NCBI GenBank assembly: GCA_020724185.1
Contig: DYHL01000164.1
Span: forward strand, 1 to 6,136
Direction: 5' to 3'
Source of the DNA: Candidatus Nitrosymbiomonas sp.
Lineage (GTDB): Bacteria; Sysuimicrobiota; Sysuimicrobiia; Sysuimicrobiales; Humicultoraceae
DNA length: 6,136 nt
Under the pieces are notes generated by a model. It worked only from the letters and a program-made list of their open reading frames with translations, made no database searches and was not told the origin of the DNA. This document shows, piece by piece, positions 1 to 5,346 of the stretch. A program made the position numbers and the translations under genes. Numbering within the stretch: position 1 is the first letter of the stretch; every line of letters starts with the position of its first letter.

Positions 1-51
1 TATCCCAGACAGGATGCGGCTCTTGGCGCGATGTCCCGGCGGAACTTTGGA

Positions 52-1272
52 CTAGCCGCCGGTACGCCGCGCTACCCTCGTCATGTCCAGCCGTGCGTAC
101 GGCGGCAGCGGCGGGCCTATCAGCGGCCTGGCGTAGGCCAGGAACGCGTCCGTCACGTCGTTGCCCTCCGGCGCAATGAACTCGTCCGGGACCTTTCGCT
201 CGGCGTTGGCGACGCGCTCGAGCGGCGCCAGTCCGGTGGCCCACCGGTAGGGCTCCGACGACTCACGCACCAGCGTGACCATCGCCCCGTCCTGACCCTC
301 GACCGCGTGGCGGACCGCGGCGCGGCCCACCTGGTACGCCTCCTCGAGGTCAACGGGCGATGCCGCCAGCATTGACACCCGCTGGATCGTGCCGGGTTTG
401 TCCCACCTCGCCTTGATGCCGAGCCCTTCGGCAACGATGTCGCAGAGCACGGCCGCGGCGCCGCCGAGCTGCTTGTGACCGAAGCGGTCCACGTCCACCG
501 TCTTGCCGCTGGCCGAGAGGTACTCGCCCCGCTCGTCCTTCAGCCCCTCACACACCGTTATGACCGCGTGGCCCAGCTTCTTGTGGACGCGGTCCACGTC
601 GGCCAGGAACCGGTCGCGCACGAACGGCCGCTCCGGCAGGTAGATCAGGTGCGGCGCGGCATCGGCATGGTCCCGCGCCAGCGCCGTGGCCGCGGTGATC
701 CATCCAGTGTTGCGGCCCATCGTTTCGATGACCTTGATTGTGTCAACGACGCCGATCGCCTCGGTGTCGAGGCCGGCGTCGCGAACGGCCGTGGCCAGCC
801 ACCGGGCGACGCTGCCGTAACCCGGGCAGTGGTCGGTCTCGACCAGGTCGTTGTCAATCGTCTTGGGGACGCTCATCACACGCAGCTCGTACCCCAGGTC
901 GGCCGCCAGGCGTCCCAGGCGCCAGGCGGTATCGGCCGAGTCGTTGCCGCCGATGTAGACGAAGTAGCGAACCCCGTGGGCTTCGAGCACCCGCAGGAGC
1001 TTCTCGTAGTCGGCGTCGCGCAGCTTGTGCCGGCACGACCCCAGCGCCGCCGAGGGGGTGGAACGCAGTCCGGCAATCGTGGCGGCGCTCTGGCGCCCCA
1101 GGTCAATCAGCTCCTCCCCCAGGAGCCCCTCGACGCCGTGCACCATCCCGTAGATCTCCTCGATCGCGTCGTGCTCTAGTGCCTCTAGGACCACGCCGGA
1201 GAGACTGCTGTTGATGACCGCTGTGGGCCCTCCGGACTGCCCGACAACCAGGTTTCCACGCACGGGTTCCAC
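52..1272 (-). CDS. pfp: 6-phosphofructokinase, pyrophosphate-dependent type
   Basis: Probably phosphorylates fructose 6-phosphate to fructose 1,6-bisphosphate in the cytoplasm, most likely with pyrophosphate as donor (reversible, usable for glycolysis or gluconeogenesis). The 406-residue product carries the PfkA-family order: nucleotide/PPi loop GQSGGPTAVIN (11-21), GGNDS (108-112), PKTIDND (136-142, with the expected catalytic base Asp140), MGRNTGW (185-191), the PERP substrate region (213-216) and PGTIQR (293-298). In known families, Asp after GG-x (here Asp111) and Lys in PKTIDND (Lys137) mark PPi enzymes, whereas ATP enzymes have GGDG and PGTIDND. Donor use is therefore inferred from motifs, not shown. 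The start is GTG, with GAGG seven nucleotides upstream at 1280-1283, and only about ten residues precede the first loop, as usual for this subfamily. It lies 12 nt after the aldolase gene, so the two are surely cotranscribed. The family call is firm; the donor call is moderate. Confidence 0.92.
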   Translation of the reverse strand: MEPVRGNLVVGQSGGPTAVINSSLSGVVLEALEHDAIEEIYGMVHGVEGLLGEELIDLGRQSAATIAGLRSTPSAALGSCRHKLRDADYEKLLRVLEAHGVRYFVYIGGNDSADTAWRLGRLAADLGYELRVMSVPKTIDNDLVETDHCPGYGSVARWLATAVRDAGLDTEAIGVVDTIKVIETMGRNTGWITAATALARDHADAAPHLIYLPERPFVRDRFLADVDRVHKKLGHAVITVCEGLKDERGEYLSASGKTVDVDRFGHKQLGGAAAVLCDIVAEGLGIKARWDKPGTIQRVSMLAASPVDLEEAYQVGRAAVRHAVEGQDGAMVTLVRESSEPYRWATGLAPLERVANAERKVPDEFIAPEGNDVTDAFLAYARPLIGPPLPPYARLDMTRVARRTGG

Positions 1273-1284
1273 GGCTGTACCTCG

Positions 1285-2331
1285 CTAACCCATTATCCGG
1301 GTGAAGAAGTCGGCGTCGCGATCGCGGGCCGCGGGCATGGCTGCTACCGCCTGCGCCGCGTCCCATCCCCTGTGCACGATTCCCGCCACCCCGTGCGCCA
1401 CGGCCCGGGGATCGTCACGGCCCGGGAAGGTGACGTTGCGGCCTACCAGCGCCCCACGGATCGTTGCGCCGGCGTGCATCCCGGCCGCGAACTCGGTGAA
1501 GATGCCGGTGGGATCGCCCTTGGACTCGCCGCCCAGCATGAGGATGGGACAGGTGGTTGCCCGCGCGATCAGCTCGTAGCGCTCGCAGTAGGGAATCTTC
1601 AGCCACGTTCCCAGCGACGACTTTGCCATCCCCGAGGCGAGGCCTATGACCTTGACCAGCTCCGGCGCCAGCTTGAGCATCTTGTACTTGCCTTCGCTCT
1701 TCGCCACGGCCAGGCATTCCAGGAAAGCCGGGATGTTCAGGTCGTACAGCCGATCGAGCGCCTTCACGCAGTAGTCAATCGTCCATCCAGAGGCCGGCTC
1801 CGAGGGTTCCAGACGGAACATCAGCTTCGCTCCGTCGAGGCGCAACTCCGCGATGCGCTCTGGGGTGAAGGCGGTCATCCGGTCGTCCATCTCAAACGCC
1901 GCCCCGGCGAGCCCGCCCCGGTTCATGCAGCCCAACAGCACCTTGTTGTTGAGGAACGAGGGGCCGCCCATCTCCCTGACCATGTGGTTGACGATGAACA
2001 TCTCTTCCATGATGTCTGGGGTGGCCATCAGGCCGTCGGCGTCGGGCGCCGTGATCACCCGGAGAATCCTACCCAGCAGGCCCCACCGGTTGCCCATGGC
2101 GATTGGATCGTCCCCGACCCCGGCGACGTTGCGGGCCGGGTGATCCGCCGCCAGGATAACCAGCCGGCCGCCGGTGGTCAGTTGCGCGCGCTTCTGCCGC
2201 CGTTCGGCTTCCTGCTGCACGATCCCGGGCTGGGTGATCCGCAGTTCCGTGATGCGGTCGAACAGGCTCGCGGGGAAGAACTTCTCTGGCGAAAAGGCGT
2301 AGGAACCGATGTCGTAGACCGCCGCTGACAT
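1285..2331 (-). CDS. Cgl0159-like class I aldolase (DhnA/LacD-type TIM barrel)
   Basis: Predicted cytoplasmic Schiff-base aldolase of 348 residues; the substrate is unknown. Features typical of the DhnA-type class I aldolase superfamily are visible: a strand ending in AADHPARN (Asp63-His64), GAKLMFRLEP (Lys169), TWLKIPYCERY with Lys245 at the place of the Schiff-base lysine, the phosphate-binding-like strand LMLGGESKGDP (GGE at 267-269), and a C-terminal VGRNVTFPGRDDP followed by GIVHRG, which matches the GRNxFQxxDP...IVH tail of this superfamily. From memory, it is closest to the Cgl0159 family, whose namesake lies in the Corynebacterium inositol cluster, where a 5-dehydro-2-deoxyphosphogluconate aldolase role has been suspected. 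The start at 2331 is preferred over the ATG at 2337 because AGGAGG (2339-2344) is seven nucleotides from the former and almost touches the latter. It is the first gene of an operon with the phosphofructokinase, so a fructose-bisphosphate or similar ketose-phosphate substrate is also possible. Confidence 0.8.
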   Translation of the reverse strand: MSAAVYDIGSYAFSPEKFFPASLFDRITELRITQPGIVQQEAERRQKRAQLTTGGRLVILAADHPARNVAGVGDDPIAMGNRWGLLGRILRVITAPDADGLMATPDIMEEMFIVNHMVREMGGPSFLNNKVLLGCMNRGGLAGAAFEMDDRMTAFTPERIAELRLDGAKLMFRLEPSEPASGWTIDYCVKALDRLYDLNIPAFLECLAVAKSEGKYKMLKLAPELVKVIGLASGMAKSSLGTWLKIPYCERYELIARATTCPILMLGGESKGDPTGIFTEFAAGMHAGATIRGALVGRNVTFPGRDDPRAVAHGVAGIVHRGWDAAQAVAAMPAARDRDADFFTRIMG

Positions 2332-2338
2332 TTCCATC

Positions 2339-2344
2339 CCTCCT
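2339..2344 (-). promoter_or_regulatory. Ribosome binding site deciding the aldolase start
   Basis: The minus strand reads AGGAGG here. Seven nucleotides separate it from the ATG at 2331, an ideal spacing, while only one nucleotide separates it from the in-frame ATG at 2337. The site therefore supports the downstream start, which shortens the protein by two residues. Confidence 0.8.
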
Positions 2345-2357
2345 GCTTGATTAACCC

Positions 2358-2373
2358 TGTTACCATGTTACCA
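2358..2373. repeat. Tandem 8-bp direct repeat, possible operator
   Basis: TGTTACCA occurs twice back to back (2358-2365 and 2366-2373); on the minus strand this reads TGGTAACA twice. The repeat is AT-rich compared with its surroundings and lies 27-42 nt upstream of the aldolase start, where a promoter or transcription start is expected. A weak -10-like TAACAT spans the repeat junction (2370-2365, minus strand), with no convincing -35 upstream. A direct-repeat binding site for a regulator of the divergent operons is an inference. No regulator gene is present in the window. Confidence 0.45.
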
Positions 2374-2434
2374 TTGCGGTTCTCGCGCGCGGTCGCGTTC
2401 CCCTGCCGTGGCCCGCCCCATCTCACGGATGCAG

Positions 2435-2462
2435 TTGCCGGGAGCGAACGGGGCCGTATACT
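2435..2462 (+). promoter_or_regulatory. Sigma-70-type promoter for the isomerase-reductase operon
   Basis: The -35 box TTGCCG (2435-2440, four of six matches to TTGACA) and the -10 box TATACT (2457-2462, five of six matches to TATAAT) are separated by 16 nt. Transcription would start near 2468-2470, leaving a leader of about 30 nt before the ATG at 2498. TATACT stands out in a GC-rich stretch. It lies inside the over-extended reading frame that begins at 2408, which argues further for the later start of the isomerase. Confidence 0.6.
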
Positions 2463-2486
2463 GTGAGGGGGAAACAGTCCGCCGTT

Positions 2487-2493
2487 GGGGAGG
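2487..2493 (+). promoter_or_regulatory. Ribosome binding site deciding the isomerase start
   Basis: GGGGAGG lies just before the ATG at 2498, with four nucleotides between the last G and the start codon. No comparable site precedes the in-frame ATG at 2408, so this site fixes the N-terminus as MPRFAANL, the form expected for the family. Confidence 0.75.
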
Positions 2494-2497
2494 TGCC

Positions 2498-3286
2498 ATG
2501 CCGCGCTTTGCCGCAAACCTCACGTTCCTGTGGTCAGATCGTCCCTTCATCGCCCGCTTCGATGCCGCTGCCCGCGCCGGGTTCGGTGCGGTCGAGTACA
2601 TGTTCCCCTATGCCGAGGACATAGATGCCATCGTCGGCGAGCTGCGCCGCCTGAAGCTCCGGCAGTCGCTGTTCAACCTTCCTGCCGGGGACTGGGCCGC
2701 CGGCGAGCGCGGCATCGCGGTGGACCCGAGCCGGCGCGGCGAGTTTCGGGAAGGCGTTCGCCTGGCCATTGAGGTCGCCCGCCGTCTGGGGTGCCCGCGC
2801 GTCAACTGCCTTGTGGGGAAGCAGATGGAGAGCGTGCCGCTGGCCGAGCAGTGGGCGTGCCTGGTTGACAACCTCAAGAGCGCGGCCGCGGCCTTCGAAG
2901 AGGTGGGGCTGGTCCTCCTGGCCGAGCCGGTCAACACTTTTGACATCCCCGGGTTCTTCCTGCGCACGACCTCCGAGGCATTTCAGCTTCAGGAAGCGGT
3001 CGGCGCCGCCAACCTCAAGGTGCAGTTCGACGTCTACCATGCGCAGCGCATGGAGGGCAACCTGGCCCACACTCTCCGGAACAACATCGGCCGGATCGGC
3101 CACATCCAGGTCGCCGACTCCCCTGATCGCAACCAGCCAGGTACAGGAGAGATAAACTTCGGCTACCTCTTCCGCGTCCTCGACCGCACCGACTACGCGG
3201 GCGATGTCGGGCTGGAGTATCGGCCGGCCGGCACCACAGATGAGTCGTTTGGTTGGATCGAGGCGCTGGGCTACACGCGCTCCTAG
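2498..3286 (+). CDS. hyi: Hydroxypyruvate isomerase family protein (Hyi/OtnI)
   Basis: Predicted to interconvert hydroxypyruvate and tartronate semialdehyde in the cytoplasm. The 262-residue TIM barrel is close to the length of E. coli Hyi (258) and starts with the family's characteristic MPRFAANL. The C-terminal half shows the xylose-isomerase-like metal site: LLAEPVN (Glu143), KVQFDVYH (Asp178), GHIQVADSP (Gln204) and GLEYRP (Glu240), matching the Glu/Asp/Gln/Glu ligands known for E. coli Hyi. The stretch GRIGHIQVADSPDRNQPGTG is a signature of this family. The downstream tartronate semialdehyde reductase supports a hydroxypyruvate-to-glycerate role. The main alternative is 2-oxo-tetronate isomerase (OtnI), which is close in sequence and also sits beside a dehydrogenase of the same superfamily, but the OtnK and OtnC partners are not seen here. 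The frame is open back to 2408, yet that extension contains the promoter and lacks a ribosome binding site. First gene of a two-gene operon. Confidence 0.88.
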   Translation: MPRFAANLTFLWSDRPFIARFDAAARAGFGAVEYMFPYAEDIDAIVGELRRLKLRQSLFNLPAGDWAAGERGIAVDPSRRGEFREGVRLAIEVARRLGCPRVNCLVGKQMESVPLAEQWACLVDNLKSAAAAFEEVGLVLLAEPVNTFDIPGFFLRTTSEAFQLQEAVGAANLKVQFDVYHAQRMEGNLAHTLRNNIGRIGHIQVADSPDRNQPGTGEINFGYLFRVLDRTDYAGDVGLEYRPAGTTDESFGWIEALGYTRS

Positions 3287-3313
3287 AGCGGGACCCGAGA
3301 AGGAGGCAACGCG

Positions 3314-4201
3314 ATGGCAGAACGGATTGGATTCATCGGGCTGGGGATCATGGGCAAGCCGATGTCGCTCCACCTGCTCAAGACCGGATATCCCGTGGTC
3401 GTCCACGACCTCAACCGTCCTGCGGTGGACGAGCTGGTGGCGGCAGGGGCCACCGATGGGGGATCACCACGGGCGGTGGCAGAGCAGACCGACATCGTCA
3501 TAACGATGCTTCCCGACTCCCCGGAGGTGCGCCAGGTCATCCTCGGGCCTGACGGGGTGATCGAGGGCGTACGAGCAGGCCAGGCCGTTGTGGACATGAG
3601 CACCATCTCCCCGATCACCAGTCGCGAGGTGGCCCAGGCCCTGGCTGTCAAGAGCGTGACCGCGCTCGATGCCCCGGTCAGCGGAGGGCAGAAGGGAGCC
3701 GTCGAGGCGACGCTCTCCATCATGGTGGGCGGGCCCAGCGCCACCTTCGAGCGGGTGCTGCCCGTCTTCCAGGCGATGGGCAAGAACATCGTGCACATCG
3801 GTGAGGAGCCCGGCTCTGGCCAGGTAACCAAGACCTGCAATCAGATCGTCGTCGGCATCACGATAATGGCGGTTGCCGAGGCGCTCACTCTGGCCCGTAA
3901 GGCCGGTGTGGACGTGGCGAAGGTCCGCCAGGCGCTGTTGGGAGGATTCGCACAGAGCCGGATCCTCGACCTCCACGGGCAGCGGATCATTGACCGCAAC
4001 TTCGCGCCGGGCTTCCGCATCAAGCTTCACCAGAAGGATCTGGGGATCGCGATGGCCTCAGGCAAGGCCTACGGCGTGCCCCTTCTCACGACCGGGCTGG
4101 TGCACGAGGTGTTGGGATCGCTCGTGGCGCAGGGACACCAGGATCTCGATCATTCCGGGATCGCCAGGTTCGTCGAGTCGCTGGCAGGGCTGGAGGACTA
4201 G
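3314..4201 (+). CDS. glxR: Tartronate semialdehyde reductase (2-hydroxy-3-oxopropionate reductase)
   Basis: NAD(P)H-dependent cytoplasmic enzyme reducing tartronate semialdehyde to D-glycerate; a member of the beta-hydroxyacid dehydrogenase family. The 295-residue product has an N-terminal Rossmann fold with IGFIGLGIMGKPM (5-17), substrate loop LDAPVSGG (118-125), the catalytic-lysine motif GSGQVTKTCNQ (Lys173, Asn176), and the C-terminal NFAPGFRIKLHQKDL block (229-243). Length and blocks follow E. coli GarR/GlxR closely, including ITMLPDSP and LSIMVGG. 3-hydroxyisobutyrate dehydrogenase and L-threonate dehydrogenase are relatives; the NFxPGFRIxLHxKDL block and the hyi neighbour favour the tartronate semialdehyde enzyme. 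The ATG has a strong AAGGAGG (3300-3306) seven nucleotides upstream. The gene begins 27 nt after the isomerase stop, with no promoter seen between them, so it should be cotranscribed. I cannot separate garR from glxR by sequence alone. Confidence 0.9.
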   Translation: MAERIGFIGLGIMGKPMSLHLLKTGYPVVVHDLNRPAVDELVAAGATDGGSPRAVAEQTDIVITMLPDSPEVRQVILGPDGVIEGVRAGQAVVDMSTISPITSREVAQALAVKSVTALDAPVSGGQKGAVEATLSIMVGGPSATFERVLPVFQAMGKNIVHIGEEPGSGQVTKTCNQIVVGITIMAVAEALTLARKAGVDVAKVRQALLGGFAQSRILDLHGQRIIDRNFAPGFRIKLHQKDLGIAMASGKAYGVPLLTTGLVHEVLGSLVAQGHQDLDHSGIARFVESLAGLED

Positions 4202-4215
4202 CCGGTCCCGCGCAG

Positions 4216-4234
4216 GGCGGCCTGCCCGGCCGCC
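4216..4234. terminator. GC hairpin between convergent genes, possible terminator
   Basis: GGCGGCC (4216-4222) and GGCCGCC (4228-4234) form a perfect 7-bp stem with the five-base loop TGCCC, extendable by one G-T pair. It sits in the 32-nt gap between the reductase stop and the exonuclease stop and reaches the last base pair of the latter. No T-run follows on either strand, so it is not a classical intrinsic terminator. It could still halt or stabilise both transcripts. Confidence 0.35.
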
Positions 4235-5346
4235 TACCGCAATCGCAGCAGACGCGCCCGCACCTGGGTTTCCAGGGCGGGTGCGGTCGGGTCGCCGATG
4301 GCCGCCAGCCATTCGACCACGGTCATGGCTTCCTCAAGCGCGGCGGCGGCCCGGGCCGGTTGCTTCAGCCTCCGCTGCTGCACCTTGGCGACCTCGATCA
4401 GGGTCCGCACGCGCCAGGAGCCGCGAGCGCCGGCGTTGTGTTCCCACAGCGACAGCAATTCCTCCCATCGCGCGCCACGGCGCAGCAGCCGGGCCATCCG
4501 CGAAGCGATGCGCCAGCGCGCGGCGGGTTCCTCCTCGGCGGACAGCGCGTAGCGCAGCGCACCCTCGGCATCGGCCTCGCGCTCGGCCCGCAGCCGTAAC
4601 ACGCCCAGACCCTCCCAGTCCACCGGCGGTGGAGGATCCACGCCGTCCTCTACCCACCGACGCACCTTCCGCCGAAGGTGCAGCAGGCAGAGAACGTCGT
4701 GGCGGTTGTGCTCGAAAACCGGCTCCAGCGACACGGTATCCCCAGTTTGCAGGTAGTCGAGGTAGAGCCCTGGGATCTGGGCCGCGTCAACGTCATCCAC
4801 GCGGTCAATACCAAGCGCCTGCCGCTCGATCACCGAGAGCCGGTAGGTACCCAGCGGCCGGTGCCACAACCTGCGCGCCGCGCCGATCAGGTCGTGGTGC
4901 TCGGGAGGAGCCTCCAGCGGCGTCCGGTTGATGATTCCTCGCGCCTCCAGGATCGGCCAATCGAACCTCCGGCCGTTGAACGTAACGAGCGTCTCCGCCG
5001 CGGCCAGGCGCTCGCGCAACGCCTCCAGCATGGCAGCTTCCCCGGAGAGACGACGCAGGAAGTACTGCTCGGTGACCACCTCGCCGTCCGCAACGAAGGC
5101 CAGGCCCACGAGGAACGGCGTGGTGCCGGTACCACCCGCAAGGCCCGTGGTCTCGGTGTCGAGATACAGGGCGCTCGCATCCGCCGGATGCGGCTGCTCC
5201 CGGCCGAAGAACTCGCCGGCGTCGCGCCTGTTGCGGCGGACCTCGAAGGCCGGTCCGTCCCACCCGGCCATCCGCGCCACTGGCGCCCGGGCGACGGTTC
5301 CCAGCATTGCCAGCTTACTGGCGAGCGTCTGGGATGAGCCGGGCAT
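4234..5346 (-). CDS. mrfB: MrfB/YprB-like DEDD exonuclease with helical C-terminus
   Basis: Probable metal-dependent exonuclease acting with the adjacent helicase in DNA repair. The 370-residue product has an RNase H-like domain: YLDTETTG (Asp63, Glu65), TFNGRRFDWP (Asp129), HHDLIGAARRLW (Asp152) and HNRHDVLCL (His213, Asp217), giving the DEDD acidic set in order. Residues from about 245 to 345 are Ala/Arg/Glu-rich and helical, resembling the TPR-like C-terminus of B. subtilis YprB (MrfB). Its gene follows and overlaps the helicase gene by 32 nt, the same order as yprA-yprB. The start at 5346 is chosen because GGAG (5354-5357) lies seven nucleotides upstream. The frame stays open to 5403, but that part is overlap with the helicase frame and has no family resemblance; an ATG at 5307 is a weaker option without a ribosome binding site. 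The function in mitomycin-type damage repair is taken from the Bacillus pair and is inference here. Confidence 0.82.
   Translation of the reverse strand: MPGSSQTLASKLAMLGTVARAPVARMAGWDGPAFEVRRNRRDAGEFFGREQPHPADASALYLDTETTGLAGGTGTTPFLVGLAFVADGEVVTEQYFLRRLSGEAAMLEALRERLAAAETLVTFNGRRFDWPILEARGIINRTPLEAPPEHHDLIGAARRLWHRPLGTYRLSVIERQALGIDRVDDVDAAQIPGLYLDYLQTGDTVSLEPVFEHNRHDVLCLLHLRRKVRRWVEDGVDPPPPVDWEGLGVLRLRAEREADAEGALRYALSAEEEPAARWRIASRMARLLRRGARWEELLSLWEHNAGARGSWRVRTLIEVAKVQQRRLKQPARAAAALEEAMTVVEWLAAIGDPTAPALETQVRARLLRLR

Noticed and set aside
33..45. A small hairpin (5-bp stem, one G-T pair) downstream of the phosphofructokinase stop, considered as a terminator.
   Set aside because: The stem is too short, no T-run follows on the minus strand, and such stems are common by chance in GC-rich DNA. 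The remaining bases of 1-51 show no gene or signal.
475..1179. A 234-codon open frame on the plus strand opposite the phosphofructokinase gene.
   Set aside because: It lies wholly antisense to a firmly identified gene, has no ribosome binding site or recognisable domain, and is typical of a GC-rich shadow frame.
1372..2328. A 318-codon open frame on the plus strand opposite the aldolase gene.
   Set aside because: It mirrors the aldolase gene almost exactly, its translation is rich in Arg, His and Gln without any family pattern, and no start signal is seen.
2389..2398. An alternating CG-rich stretch in the divergent intergenic region, considered as a palindromic operator.
   Set aside because: Its self-complementarity comes only from simple CG alternation, and it has no separated half-sites.
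2408..2497. A possible 30-residue N-terminal extension of the isomerase.
   Set aside because: It contains the -10 and -35 boxes, lacks a ribosome binding site, and the family starts at MPRFAANL, which has a good site directly upstream.
2534..3406. A 290-codon minus-strand frame across the isomerase gene and into the reductase gene.
   Set aside because: It is antisense to two well-supported genes and spans their junction; the composition is that of a shadow frame.
3873..4931. A 352-codon plus-strand frame running from the reductase end across the convergent exonuclease gene.
   Set aside because: The translation is low-complexity Arg/Pro/Ala, overlaps two real genes in other frames and shows no domain.
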